Shown piece after piece: positions 11,495-23,941 of a DNA stretch of 64,000 bases (its first letter is position 1; every line of letters starts with the position of its first letter). The translations under genes were made by a program, and so were the position numbers. The notes beneath the pieces were generated by a model. It saw nothing but the letters and a program-made list of their open reading frames with translations. It ran no database searches and was not told the origin of the DNA. The stretch covers positions 62,540,370 through 62,604,369 of the forward strand of contig CM061134.1 in the NCBI GenBank assembly GCA_030789695.1, read 5' to 3'. This DNA is from Scilla litardierei. Taxonomy: Eukaryota; Streptophyta; Magnoliopsida; Asparagales; Asparagaceae.

Positions 11495-11822
11495 AACTCA
11501 ATCCAAAACCATTCTTCTGAAATAAAAAATGAGCAATAACAAAAGGATAATTTTTGTTGTCGATAAAATTTTTGGCTCAGAAAAGGGAAGAAAATTTTTG
11601 GGAAAGAAAACGGTTTCCTTCCGATTTGGGAGAGAAAAGTAGAGAGAAAAATTCTATATATTTTTTTCTTTCATTTTCCCTCTCACTTTCTTTCTTTTTA
11701 CTTTTCTATACAACCAAACAATGGAAATTAACTTTCACATCACTTTTCTTTCCTTTTCTTTTCTTTTCCTTGCAACCAAACACAGCCTATATGTCTTGTC
11801 CATTTAACCAGACATTTATATG

Positions 11823-12083
11823 CCGTGGCGGAACCAGACTATTGGTTTGGTGTGGTCACATTGCATATACATTTTCGGTGGGGGCCCAATATATATACAT
11901 TCAGTGGAGGCCTAATACATATACATACGGGTGGTGTCACATATTGCATAAAACATATACGTTCAGTGGGGACCTAAAACATATACATACATATGTACAA
12001 ACACACACATACAAATATACATATTTTTTCCAAATTTGGTGGAGGCCCGTGCCCCCACATTGCAATAGACAGTTCCGTCCCTG
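11823..12083. mobile_element. hAT-like MITE, 261 bp
   Basis: A perfect 8-bp TSD TTTATATG flanks it (11815-11822 and 12084-12091). The ends form an imperfect inverted repeat: CCGTGGCGGAAC on the left, and CAGGGACGGAAC as the complement of the right end. Inside, units resembling ACATATACATTCAGTGG recur about four times. It has no coding capacity. The TSD length and end sequence suggest hAT. Confidence 0.82.
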
Positions 12084-12091
12084 TTTATATG

Positions 12092-14021
12092 TTAAATATC
12101 ATGTTTTGAATATACATATAATACTATTTCATAGCTATTATCAATAAATAATTAAAACATGTTAATGTTTATGATTTAAACATGCTGATTGTTTCTGGGT
12201 TCTAGTCAGGTATGGCCCTATGGGTACTACTGAACTGTAATGGTTAAGGAGATGAATACATTAAGTATTAAATCCAAACCCACCCCGTTACCATCCCTTC
12301 AGGGCTAGCATGCTTAAAAAAAATAGGCATAAAATCGAGTGCATTCGCATGTACTGAGAAACTCATATGTTGAGCTATCGTGTGTAACTGTAACGACTCC
12401 AGAGCAAATCCCGATCACTAATTGGTCGGTGTATGCTAAAACATTAAAAAGTACAAAGATCGAACAGTAAGCATGTTGTACAAAGATCAAACAGCAATCA
12501 TTTTATATTCATTGACCGTACGGAGACTGCGTCACGTTATCGTAGTTTGATGACATGTCTCACTATTTATTTTGCTATGAGTGTACTTTTTTCATTAGAA
12601 GAAAACTAATTACATTACACAAGTTACTTTACGAACCGATCATTTTGCTCAGTGTACATATCGTTTAAATTTCCTGAAAGATAACAAAGCTATCATTTTC
12701 AAAAACCACGAAATACGCATGAACAATTTACTCATCGTGCACATTCCACTTCTTCTTCTTCTTAAAAATATTTTGCTCATCTTATATCCTCTTACTCTTT
12801 TCTCTATCAATTAAGAAAGATACCCAAAAGGTAATCAAAGAATACATGCTTAAATTTTTGCTTAAAGACAACCAACGGTGATCAAATGTAATCTAAGAAT
12901 ACCTTTTCCTTCTCCTCCCTTCGCCCGCCCCTCCTCCCCAGACCCCCTCACCATTTGCCAAGGGTTTTGGGTAATCTTGCATTGGTAGCAGGATTGACTT
13001 ATCTTTCAGTAAATGGGCAGCTGGTTTGGATTCTGGTTGCCATCGTTTCAATTTGAGCAAGCTTCTCTGCACTGTTCATATTCACTGAATTATTCATTTT
13101 CTAGGTTTTACATGATTTGATATATTATTATTTTGCAGACCTCCCACAATCAAATTGTTATGTAAAACCTGGTATCTGCAAAAATTGTCAATTTTCATGC
13201 ACCAAAATGATCTGTAGGTAGGAAACTATATATACTGCAAATAGCTTTGTCCATGATTGGATATCCAAGGCGAATTTGATATTGAAGGAAATACAAGTTT
13301 GGATTGGGGTTAACAACTATTGCTTCTTCAGCATTATAGCGATGTTGTATTCTCCCCATCAATGGCCATGACTATGTATACGTGACAAAAATTTAGTCCA
13401 GTGATTTTGAATTAAGTGATATATATGGAATAAGGGCATTTTCGATAATCTGATATATAGAATGCGCAAAAACTTTTTTTGTCAAAAATATATGAAATAT
13501 GTACTAAGTAAAAAAGTTAAGCGGCATGTGCGCCGAGCAAAAAGGTCAGTTCGTTAAGTAATTCCATCATCCGAGCCAATTGACTTAGTTGTATTCGTCC
13601 TTCCTCCTCTATTATAGGCCACGGTTCAATTCTTGTTTTCCGATGTATTATAAAAAAACGAAGTAACTCCATTACAGCTAACAAGTGATCTGTTTTTCAG
13701 GGATATTGTATGAATTTCTGAAATACTAAATGACACGTGTGAAAAAATGAAAAGACATCTGCGTTTGATGAGGCAAAAGGCCACGGTGATGACCCTGCAC
13801 ATTTGAATCTAGGCCCACCCAAAATTAGCCATCGAAAAATTAAAGCCAAATTTCCAATCCTACCTCCTTTTGTCCTCGTCTCTCTCCTTACAGGTTTCAA
13901 GCTAGAAATAATAATTTTACTATTATAATTTGAACATTTTCCTTTTAAAAAAAAATTAAGATCAAGTTTTAATTGATTATAACATCATGGAATAATATAA
14001 GGAAATTTTTCGAAACAACCA
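12092..14021. other. unrecognised AT-rich intergenic DNA
   Basis: I see no ORF of interest, RNA gene or clear element ends. TGTAACGACTCCAGAGC at about 12388 resembles a gypsy LTR start, but no matching end was found. A short TTC run lies near 12749. Confidence 0.4.
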
Positions 14022-14952
14022 TGTGTTGATGTCTAAAATCTTGCAGAGCTCAGGTGCGGCTGACAGAACAAGTATTCACATAACAGAGAGTCCTGACAGT
14101 GTTTTACAGGACCGAAAGATGCTCATTCGACATCGCCGGAAATAGAAAGAAAACACGTAAGATGAAACAGTGAGGGGGTGGCCCTTCAATTTGACTCCGA
14201 TGCTTAAGTCAGTTTCAAGCGGAGGAAGGATGGAGTGTGGCCGAGTATGGCCGATGCTAGAATTTGAGATTATGTGATAGAAATGCTGGAATTGATTCTA
14301 CCTAATGAAGGGGACGCTGGCTCGGTTATAAATGGTAGGGAGTCGGTTATGACACGTCGGATGGTCCCCGTTCTCCTTAAGCAACCTATCAGTTGTCATA
14401 TGGATTACAGGGATATCGGCTGCCGGTCATAAATGTGTAGCTCTGACAAGGCCGGTTTTTTAGCGCACCTTCCAATAAAATTGTTGGCGTTAAATGCTTA
14501 CAAGAGCCTGGAGAGGACGTGACCCATCCACCTGAGATCGCGTTGCTGGGAAAGCGTGGGTTGTTCGAACCTTGTACATGAGGGAACCGACCTCATGGAG
14601 GTCGCCCCTACATAGTTTTGCTAATGAAGGAGCCGATCTCAGGGATCGAGGTCGTCATGGAAGAGCTCAGGAAACCGACCTCGAGGAGGTTCTCCCAGCC
14701 AAAATATGCTGAGGCCAGGTCAGGCTGGCCTCCCAAGTTGAAGTCAGGAGGTCCCCGATGGCAAGGGCAGCTCGCGACGGGTCACATCTGTTGAGTTCGG
14801 CTGGCTGGTGGGCCCCAATCCAGAAACAATATCTACAATGGCCCCTTGTATTATTGCTCGATATTACCGACCCGAGCTGCAACTATGAGATCAGGAGTGG
14901 AGATGCAAGGAGACAAATCCAAGAGAGCAGCTGACACCTACCTAGTTAGGTC
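14022..14952. repeat. probable LTR relic
   Basis: A moderately GC-rich stretch begins TGTTGATGTC and has TATAAATGG near 14326. Three imperfect palindromes pair ACCGACCTC with GAGGTCG around 14583-14700, a pattern seen in other LTRs of this window. No TSD, primer-binding site or coding domain was found, so the borders are guesses. Confidence 0.25.
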
Positions 14953-15014
14953 GCTCTGACTCTGCCTCAGGATTAAGGAGTACATGATGATTGTCGGTGC
15001 TTGTGTGGAAGTTG

Positions 15015-15874
15015 TTGGAAACTCACAACTCATCGTAAGGTTTGATGATACAAATGTACGTTTATTATTGTTCTATGTATACTAACTTTTTCTGTGCAGA
15101 TTTTTAGCTCAAACATTACACACTCAGATAAGACAATCATCAAAGATGACTTAATGCAAGAAGAATCAAAACACAAGACGAAGCATATCGATGAAATTCT
15201 GTATCTTGTGAGAAGTGATGTAATCTTCGTTTCTTTTCTTGCATATACTTAGAATGTAAAAGCTTTGATGATGATCTATCTTATTAATTTAGGGTTCTTC
15301 CTAAAAAATCAAGTCAATGACCAAATTAGTCGACCAACACACTCTCCTAGTCGACCAATTATATTCCACAAAAATTCAGAAAATTCCGAATTTTTGTCAA
15401 TCCTATTTTTAAGTCATTAGGATCATTTTTCTGGAATTTTCCAATTTTCTTGATCCTAGTCGACCAAAAGGCTTTCCTAGTCGACCAGACAAATATTAAA
15501 ACAGTTATCCTTAATGTATTATTGATTGTTTTAATCTGACCATTTTATTGGTTATTTTTTTTTCAAATCAATCTTCAATTCTGAAACCAACCAAGTGTAG
15601 TTCTAACTACCACAAACGGACAAAAATCTAATCATTTTCTAATTGTTTCTGAGTGTTGGTTCGTGTCTTTTCGTCAAAAGTTGACTCAACAGTCATATCT
15701 CAGATTAGCAGCAAAATAATCGACCAGTCACTTATATTAATCAACTAATTTTGATAAAAACAATTTAGATTTTCCTGAAAGTTTGGGCAGTTGTCAGACA
15801 GTCATAAACTACACCTTTGACATATAAATAGACCCCAAGACCTATGTCTTGATACATGAAATTCTACACACACA

Positions 15875-15910
<36 letters not shown>

Positions 15911-16194
15911 GTCTTTTTCACTCTAAAAAGAGAGTGATGTTCAGATTTTCTTTGGGAAACTTGTAAGGACCTGGCTATGAGGAAAACACTAGAATGGGGT
16001 TGAATAGTGTTTATGCAATTTAAAACGATAGTTATACCAAATTAAATTCCTAACCAACAATTAATGCGGAATGAAAATAAACCCTAAATTGAAACAATGT
16101 AAACACAAGGATGTTTCAAGGGTTCGGATTACCCAAGTCAACTCCCGATTTGTTCCCGGTAATCTTACGTCCCTTCCACCCGGATACCACCGGA
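15015..16194. repeat. possible copia LTR relic with microsatellite
   Basis: Begins near TGTTGGAAACTCACAACTC and has AAGGTTTGATGATACAAATG, which recalls SIRE-type copia LTRs. Four or more copies of TAGTCGACCA lie between about 15325 and 15730, then ATATAAATAG near 15822. An AC run followed by a long CT run is at 15865-15907. The stretch from 15970 has AACACTAGAATGGGG and GTTGAATAGTGTTT, a phrase common in plant copia DNA. No coding domain or TSD was found. Confidence 0.3.
15865..15907 (+). repeat. AC/CT microsatellite
   Basis: A perfect AC run turns into an uninterrupted CT run of about 30 bases. Confidence 0.95.
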
Positions 16195-17335
16195 TACTCA
16201 AGTTAGAACCCTACCATGCTGGTGCGACTACCTTATCATGCTGATGCGACTACCTTATCAAGTTAGAACCCTACCATCCTTCTCATGTGTCTTCAACAAT
16301 CTAAAAGCATATGCAACTACCTTACCATGCTGATGAAGAACACATCCCAATCATCTACCTAATGCATCACAGAAAATCTTAAGTCTACCTGAACGGTTTG
16401 GAATCGTCAAAACAGGTGCAGTAATCAATCTCTGCTTTAGTTCATCAAATTCTTGCTGACATGCTTCTGACTAATTATAATTAACACTCTCCTTGGTTAG
16501 ATGAGGCAATGGTCCAGCTATCTTAAAAAAGTCCTTAATGAACTTTCTGTAGTACCCAGCCAATCCCAAGAAACTTCTGATCTCTGTAACTGCCTTAGGA
16601 ACTGGCCACTTCTCTACTACAACAACCTTCTCTCGATCTACTGCTATTCCATCTGCGAATATGATATGTCCCAGAAAGGCAACCTTAGTCAACCAGAACT
16701 GGCACTTATTGTACTTAGCAGTACTTAGCATACAACTGGTGTTGTCTCAGAGTCTCTAAGACCATCTTCAAGTGCTCATCATGATCCTCCTCTATCTTTG
16801 AATACACCAAGATATCATCAATAAAGACTACCACAAACTTATCCAATTATTCATAAAAGACCTGGTTCATCAACCTCATGAATGTGGCTGGTGCATTCTT
16901 AACGCCGAAAGGCATCACTAAGAACTCGTAATGACCATAACGAGTTCGAAATGTAGTCTTCGAAACATCTAATCCTCTGACCTTCACCTGGTGGTACCTA
17001 CTTCTCAAGTCCAAATTTGAATACACTCGCGACCCACCAAGCTGATCGAAAATGTCATCAATCCTAGGAAGAGGATACTTGTTCTTCATTGTAACCTTAT
17101 TCAATTCCCGGTAATCAATGCACATCCTTCAAAATCAATCCTTCTTATTCACTAGAAGCACTAGTGCACCCCACGGTGATACACTAGGTTGAATTAGGCC
17201 ACGCTCTAACAAATCTTTGAACTGACTACGAAGCTCAACTAACTCTGGAGGAGCCATACGGTACGGAGCCCTCGCAATCGATTGAGTGCCTGGAACTAGA
17301 TCAATGGTAAAGTCCAAAGATCTATCCGGAGGAAG
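16195..17335 (-). pseudogene. pol: reverse transcriptase and partial RNase H of G3
   Basis: Readable pieces on the minus strand: [20 protein letters not shown] (about 17260-17200), [20 protein letters not shown] and [20 protein letters not shown] (17125-16890), then FLGHIIFADGIAVDREK and [15 protein letters not shown] (about 16690-16510). RNase H begins with IPNRSGRLKIFCDA near 16390 and [15 protein letters not shown] near 16340. The first catalytic aspartate region is followed by frame changes around 16850-16730. Past 16310 the HQHGKVVA stretch is repeated as short imperfect duplications and coding is lost. Confidence 0.8.
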
Positions 17336-17556
17336 TCCATAATATCGTCTAAGAAGACATTAGGAAAATATCAGACTACCCTTAGCAATACTGGCTCAGC
17401 TTCCATCGCTATAATCATCTCTTCCATTGGGTTGGCCTTAAACTTCAATGGTTCCAGGGAACGACAATTACTAAAGAATTTAAACTCTGGATTATCGGGA
17501 ATCTGAAACACTATCTTTCTGAGTCTACAATTTATAGTGGCATAGAACATCCCTAA

Positions 17557-17859
17557 TCAATCCATTCCAAACACTGCTTCAAAGTGGGGCATTTCCATCA
17601 CTAAGAAATCTGCATACAATCTTTGCCTGCAAATCTCTACAGGACACCGCATGTATCCCGAAGAAATGCGGATTACCCCCACTTCTGGTATGGATATTCC
17701 AACTAAAACAAAGGAATCTACCACTAAAGAATTCCTAGTCACAAATTGTTGAGACATGAAGCAATGAGATGTTCCTGAATCAAAGAGTGACAAGGCAGGG
17801 AGACAAGCAACTCTTATGATGCCTAAGAGAGAAAGCATAAAACTAATATAAGGGTCCAA
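17557..17859 (-). pseudogene. aspartic protease fragment of G3
   Basis: LSLFDSGTSHCFMSQQFV gives the DSG active site. Downstream LYADFLVMEMPHFEAVFGMD matches the conserved end of gypsy proteases (usually ...YDVILGMDWL). The frame is closed by a stop after GMD, and the link to reverse transcriptase is degraded. Confidence 0.75.
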
Positions 17860-18192
17860 TCATTCTAATCATATCAAAACAAGCATCTCGTACTATAATA
17901 GAAATGAAAGAACATTCATTTCTTAAAAAATGGTGAAGAGGTACCAGTGATGACTCGTCTGGTATCCTCTGCCTCCCCAGTCGTCATAGTGAAGGCCTGA
18001 CACCTCGGTGCCACCCTCCTGGTAGTCTATTGCTGTTGGGGAGGTCTGGGTGGTCGTCTTGGAGTCATGGTACCAGGTACTGGTGGTGCTGGTAATGGAA
18101 GTCTCTATGGAGCCGACGGAAGGGTCCTCTGCTGCATCGACATGGCTGCCACTGGTGCCACTAGGCCTGAAGTCTGCCCCTGCTGAGGACAC

Positions 18193-19039
18193 TGCTAGCT
18201 GATGTGTCCTGGCTGACCATAGGTAAAGCACCTTCCTGAAAGAAACTTGCAATCCTTCTGCTCATGTCTCGACTTTCCACAAAATCTGCAGGACATTCGC
18301 CATTGTGGTGCTGGTGGAGCTCCAGGCCTCCTAAACTGGGTGGTCTGGGTAGGCCTGGAAAAAATCCTCTGCTAACCTACAGGGTGTCTCTATACTACTG
18401 CTACTGGGGATCTACCTATACTCTTCAGGTGAGTCTCATGCATCATGGCCGCCTCCAGTACGGCCACATGCGTAGTCATGACCATAGTCGACATCGTTGT
18501 TGCTCTGTACTCTGGGTCCAACTCCATCCTGAATCGTCTGGCTCTACTAGTCTTTGACTTCACCAACTCTGGAGCAAACTTACTCAATAGTGAGAACTCC
18601 ACATCATAAGCTTGCTCCTTATTCTATGGAAGGAACCTTAGACATAACTCATCCTTCTTCGTCTATGGAAGGAACTGTGCCACGAACAGCTCCCTAAACT
18701 TCTTCCAGGAGATCGGTTTGGTCAAGTACAGCTCCTGTACATCCCACCAATCCCATGCCTGATGCGTCAGTTGCCTCTTTGCTGCATCCACCTTTCCATC
18801 CTTCGAATATCCTACAGCTGATAAGGTATCCTCTGTATGTCTGATCCACTCGTCCACGCAAGGCTCTAAACTGTCTAATACCTCCTGGCTTCTGTGCTGC
18901 ACCACTAGCCACCATATCCTCCAACTGACTCATATGCTCCAGAATGCCTATCAAGATCTTCCTCGTCAAGGATGCCTCAGATAATGCTGCATCAGAAGCG
19001 GGAGTCATGTTCTCAGATGATCCATTCCTATTATCCATT
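18193..19039 (-). pseudogene. gag: gag of G3
   Basis: The start MDNRNGSSENMTPASDAALS is at 19039 on the minus strand. The Gag core is split between two frames, with LDSLEPCVDEWIRHTEDTLS and AKRQLTHQAWDWWDVQELY (18905-18663). A first zinc knuckle CRFCGKSRHEQKDC (about 18290-18249) is intact. The second, near 18234-18193, has Tyr in place of the second Cys and a stop before its last Cys. Confidence 0.75.
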
Positions 19040-19269
19040 CTGCAAGAATGAACAAGGGAAAACAATGTTCAGTACAAATTATGGATTATAATGTTGAAGT
19101 GTTACTCGTACTATTCTTACGCATATCGTAGAGTGAGTGACCTGCATGGATCACCACAAAAACCTGTCACACCATGCTCTCCCAAATACGAAAGATATAT
19201 GGTGGAATATGCCGTCGAAGTAGACACTGGGCTTCGAACTCCCAACGTCCAAATAGTACAAGGCTTTGA

Positions 19270-21914
19270 TTATGGTTAGAATAAAATTATCAGAGCAGAC
19301 CACTGTGATACACTGGAAAAGTACAAAGGAGTAAGAAATACAATACTCCAACAAAATTTAAAACCGTAAGTGCTGAAAAGTAAATTGTACTAAACATCAT
19401 TATACAAGATACATTAAACATCATTGTACAAGTATCGAAGGGTACCAAAAGTACAACAAAAAGGGGTGTAGAACAAAAAGGGAAACCTACCCTTAAGAAA
19501 CCCAAAAAGTGTCCACACCCATACAACACACTCCCTAGTTTAACCCAGGGAAATCCAGGTGGACCAACTCTCCATCTGATGTCTCCAGCTGTACCTGAGG
19601 AGAGGAAGAAGTAGAAGTATGCACACGTCCTGAGTCTAGTATCACTACCTCATGACCTGAAAATTTAAGTGGGAAACGTCAACGCATAACCCTAGTAGGA
19701 ATCCTAACTAAGCTAGCTAGGACCCAGTTTAGAAATAGACTACCTACCTAAGGGTGGTCTAAGAGTAAAAGGTTAACAGAACATACAAAGTATTCATATT
19801 AAAACATGCATTATTGAAAAGTAAATGAGGACATATCATCATGATGTCAACAATGTAAATTAACAAAAATTATATTAAATTATCAATTCACATGTTTGGG
19901 AATCCGTGTAACTAGTAGGACACCTTTAAGGAGCTGGATTTCACCCGGTGTGGGTGAAAAGTGGTACCTCAACCAGCGACACAGCACTGGAGGAGCCTCT
20001 CGTAACTCCTCTGTCAGGAGTGAGAAATCTCGGGTTTTCTATGGAAAATGGAGCAAACCATCATTTATCATCATGGTACATCACAAGTACATCACTGGCT
20101 TATCTAACCCTGTCTACTCCCCTTGTCGACTTCCAGGAGCATGGGTGAGAAATCATCATCAGTGTCCACTCCTTAAAAGCCTACTTTTCACACTTTCCCC
20201 CCCAACCCAAATCTGGAGCTTCATCCATTTTTGAATGGATTGAAAACTCTAGTTCCATCCTCTCTTCTCACTCTGTTTTCAAGTGTTGCATAAATCTTTC
20301 ATTTTGGATATCATTCTCATATTCATCATCGTTCTTACTTCATAATTTTCACGTTGCATTTGTGGTCTTAATACTACATATCACATTGTCATTTACTTTA
20401 CCTCTCTATTTTAGATTCATCTGAAAACTTGCATAAGTAAAACATACTTGCAATGTGAAAACAAGTAATTCCTCTTCTACAATTCATCATGGTTACTTTA
20501 CAAGTGTACTGAATCATAGCTAGCAAAATAATTAGCTCACAATTTGGTAATCTTACATGTATGAAGTAATCAGCAAAACTGTATAACAATTACTGCTAAA
20601 TTTCAAGGAAATAAAACAGTGGAAGCAATATGGCTATATGATATTTCATACGACCGTATGGAGTTGAAGTCATGGGCCACACGGCCTTATGAAAATTTCA
20701 AACGGTCAGGTGGAATTTTCAAGGGAATCCACACGGCCGTATAGCCAAATCCATGCGGCCGTATAGACTAGGCTGGCTCAGGGGATTATGGGGGCACACG
20801 GTCTTATACATTATTCATACAGTCATATGGGGTTCTTGGTGACTCTGAGTGAGGTTTTGGGACATCACATGGCCGTATGATTTTTTCATACGGCCTTAGG
20901 GGTTAAATTGAAAAGGGGAGGCCCACACGGCCGTACGGTTGTTCCATACGATTGTGTAGCTCACACGGTCATACGGGGATGCCATACGGTCGTGTGGAGG
21001 GGAAAATGGCCAAGAAAAAGAGAGGGGAGCAGGTCGTATGGGTCTAGGGTGCGACCATACGGTTGTGTCTAAAGCTCAAAGCTTCAAGAAAGATACGACG
21101 GTATGGTTTTAGTCATACGGCCATATGATGCCAAAATTTCAATACGAGGTAGTTCTACGATCGTATGAACTTATGACCATCACACGATCGTATGAAAAAG
21201 GGCCATACGGCCGTGGGCTTTCGTCGGCTGTCAATTTTGATAGTGACGGAGTTAAGCCTTTATGCGGAAAAAAAATAAACCCTATCTAACCAAGTTTGAA
21301 TTCCTACCTCAACAATCCACCTAGAAATTTCTGGGGCCCTTCTTCTCCGTTTAGACATTCTGATTGCTTAGCTCCCCTTCCTTCTTCTCTAATTGAATCA
21401 AAGGTTAGGGTTAGGTTTCGCCTTGGGAAAATGGCAGTAGGGATGGGCTCGGGGATGTGTACTGAGTGAGTGAGGCTGATAGAGTTCTCTTTTTTTCCTT
21501 CTTCTGATTTTTCCATAAATTCTCTCTCCAATTTCTTTTTTAATCTCATTCAATCACACCTCATGCTTCCCCAAATCAAGCTAAGCTTGCCACCTAAACA
21601 CAGTTAGGTGAGGGTTATTAGGATGATGCCACATCTCAAGGATGAGGTGGCTAATCATTGTATTTAGGATTTTAGATTTTTAAATTTAATAGAAATACAT
21701 ATTTTAATACCTAGTATACTTCATCATACAAGTATATACTTATATATACTCCATTTAATAATTCCAAAGAGTTTTATGAAATTTCTTAAAAATAATTTTA
21801 AGATCACAAAAATTTCAAGAAAATATACAAGGCCTTCCAAAATTCATACGCGTATTTATACGCCCAGAAAAATGTATTAATACCCATATATAAGTTTTGG
21901 GGCCATTACATTAT
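19270..21914 (-). repeat. probable 5' LTR of G3
   Basis: The minus strand starts TGTAATGGCCCCAAAAC at 21914, like chromovirus LTRs (TGTAAC...). GTATAAATACGCG follows about 60 nt in. The inner border is set only by a weak primer-site-like AATCAAAGCC near 19265, so the end is uncertain by hundreds of bases. It contains the palindrome array at 20640-21230. Confidence 0.5.
20640..21230. repeat. array of degenerate CATACGGCCGTATG palindromes
   Basis: About 20 variants of CAYACGGCCGTRTG recur at 15-40-bp spacing, mostly in pairs (for example CACACGGCCGTATAG, CATACGGTCGTGTGG, CACACGATCGTATG). Each is itself nearly palindromic and neighbours can also pair. It lies in the inferred LTR of G3. Confidence 0.85.
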
Positions 21915-21970
21915 ATCTGGACGGATGTCATTATGAAAATCCATTAAGTAGATTGACCTTGAAGGAGCCC

Positions 21971-22450
21971 CTCCCTCCAAAGATCAAACCACCCACCTTG
22001 GGCAGTTACAATAGGATGAAAGACCTAAGAAACCACATCTTGTATTTTACAGCAATAATGTATCTGTATGATGCTAACGATACCTTTCTCTGAAGAATGC
22101 GGAATATTTACATCAAGTAAACTGCAAAGCAATGATATTATCAACTTGCCCCTGGATCGACGAGTGGGTTTAAACATATTGCAATATATTTTATGTAGCA
22201 ATTTGCTCTTTGCTAAAAGACAAATAACGATGTTTCATTATTAGTGATCATTAAGCAGGGAGAGCATGCGGTATTAAGGTACTTCCGCAAGCAATACATT
22301 GTTGGCAACAAGGATCATGTTAGACAACATATCAATTGGGGTGATGGTATATGCCCTTTAAAGTACCAAGTTGGGTATATAATATATACTCTTCCATCTG
22401 ATTTCAATCAAGGAAATGATGAGGATCGTACCAAGCTACATGGACACTGA
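21971..22450 (+). pseudogene. gag relic of another gypsy element
   Basis: From 21971 the frame reads LPPKIKPPTLGSYNRMKDLR and ILYFTAIMYLYDANDTFL before a TGA. This matches the Gag core of Tat/Athila-type elements, where PPxxxxYDGTxDPxxHL is usual. Further on, YQLAPGS (about 22140) and IKQGEHAVLRYFRKQYI (about 22250-22300) match later parts of the same domain. Stops and frame changes separate the pieces. No LTR can be tied to it. The remaining DNA to 22664 is unrecognised. Confidence 0.6.
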
Positions 22451-22664
22451 TAAAACATTAACAACTTGAAGGATCAAATGATGGTACGAATGACTAATCA
22501 GAGTAATCCAAGTCATTGCAAAAGGCCCAAGAGTATGAAAAGGTTCTATAACTATCTCTAAAAGTTGTGTCATAAAGGTTTTAGCTATTGCATCCACCTA
22601 GCCAAGAGGCAAAAGTAGAGCAATGTGGAGATATGTTTCTCTTACAAGGATTTAGGAAGCATAT

Positions 22665-23603
22665 TGTAGGAAGATATGTACCCTCAAGGCAATTTATCGA
22701 GATGACATCTTGTTCGATTTTAAATGGTACGAATTATCATAGTATGCATAAAAAGTTTTAAATACTTGGATAATTTTCTTAGACTTAAAAGTAAGGTCAT
22801 ACAAGTATCTGGATGGAGATCTTGATTATGGGAAATGAATGACCGATAGAAACTTAAGTCTTAAAATGTTCATGGTCATAGATGTGTCGCAAATATGATA
22901 TCGGCACATCAGACTGACCATTGTGTCTTTGTCTTAAACTGAGTGTTGATGATGATCTCATAATCATTCGACCTGGCGAAGTCGGAGACAAGACACATGT
23001 GCTTATTGGAGAATAAGTCCACTAAACGACCCAATAAAGAGTTATCAAATGGTTAACATTAACTAATCTGTCATTGATAACTCTCTAGCGATGATAGGAA
23101 AGTTGGTCTTTAAAACTTGAAGTCATTGTACGAACCTGTGCGTGAACAGTGTCACTTAGATCTGTGATCTAGCTTTGAGTCTTCACTCGTTGAAAGGTCT
23201 CAGGTTGGGTGACACTTGAAGCGTACGAGGAAAGTAGTGATCAAGAAAGGATTCGTCTCTACTATTCATGGGAAGTTAGTGTCATAGGCTCAGTACGGTT
23301 CTTGGTGCTAAACCTCAGCTAGGGTATGTTGTAGGAAGTACAACATGTATATACCAAAGAGCAGAGCATACTGACCAATGCTAGCTAGTGGGGTTGATAG
23401 TTTACCATACTCTAGGCATACAGTGACATAGTTTTGACGAAGGGACTAAAACTACAGTATTCATCACGGTTACAGTCAGTGTGATCCCGATGACACTTTT
23501 GTCAATAGGTCAATCATGTAATTATGATGCCGAAACATGAACGACATCTGCTGCTTGTGGTTATTGTCGTCTAGGGGATTTCGAGACCCAACCTATAGTT
23601 GGG
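22665..23603 (+). repeat. old copia LTR C1, left piece
   Basis: Starts TGTAGGAAGATATGTACCC. It is a diverged relative of the C2 LTR (56388 and 62940), as shown by GACCATTGTGTCTT, TTCGACCTGGCGAAGTCGGAG and AGCCCAACCT in the same order. G1 interrupts it at 23603; the sequence resumes at 33433. Confidence 0.8.
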
Positions 23604-23941
23604 TGTAACGACTGGTTTTCATGTATTTGGATTATCTATATTATATATATATGTTTTGGTGGATTTTCTCCTTATGTGTGATTTACCATCTCCGTCGCTT
23701 TCGTTTTTGTTCGTTTCGTTGTGATTTTCTAGCTTCTTCCTTAGATCGTTGAGTTTTGGAGTAAGTCATTCGTGACGAGCTTCAAATCGCTCATATCTTA
23801 GAGATAGGTTGATCCTAGAAGCCGTAGGAATCTTCCCGAAGCTTCGCGCTTCATTTCGGCACTTTTCGTGCACCTTAGTTGGTTCAAGAAGGGGGACCAA
23901 CCGACTAGATTGAGATCTAGTCGGTCAGGTACTCTACTGGA

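Larger units (their letters stand above)
642..11787. mobile_element. TIR element split by an LTR retrotransposon
   Basis: A perfect 17-bp terminal inverted repeat, GGCTGTGTTTGGTTGCA at 642-658 and its reverse complement at 11771-11787, brackets the region. Without the gypsy insertion (903-11494 plus one TSD copy) the element is about 550 bp, purine-rich on the left arm and pyrimidine-rich on the right, with no coding capacity. TAT flanks both ends and could be a 3-bp TSD, which would fit PIF/Harbinger-like MITEs. However, bases outside the TIR are also partly palindromic (ACAAGAC on the left, GTCTTGT on the right), so the true ends may lie further out. The superfamily is therefore unassigned. 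Confidence 0.6.
16195..21914 (-). mobile_element. decayed minus-strand Ty3/gypsy chromovirus (G3)
   Basis: On the minus strand: LTR (starting TGTAATGGCCCC at 21914), leader, Gag with two zinc knuckles, protease, reverse transcriptase and the start of RNase H. Integrase and 3' LTR are missing, so the element is truncated near 16195. The coding parts are split over several frames with many stops. Domain order and motifs match G1, so I infer a chromovirus, although the chromodomain end is lost. No TSD can be tested. Confidence 0.8.

Noticed and set aside
11554..12147. 197-codon ORF across the MITE border
   Set aside because: It joins the pyrimidine-rich arm of the TIR element to the hAT-like MITE and is Phe/Ser/Tyr-rich; chance.
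12388..12405. TGTAACGACTCCAGAGC as a gypsy LTR start
   Set aside because: No matching LTR end, TSD or second copy in the window.
19270..19320. Met-type primer-binding site for G3
   Set aside because: Only a weak match (AATCAAAGCC) was found; too poor to list as a feature.
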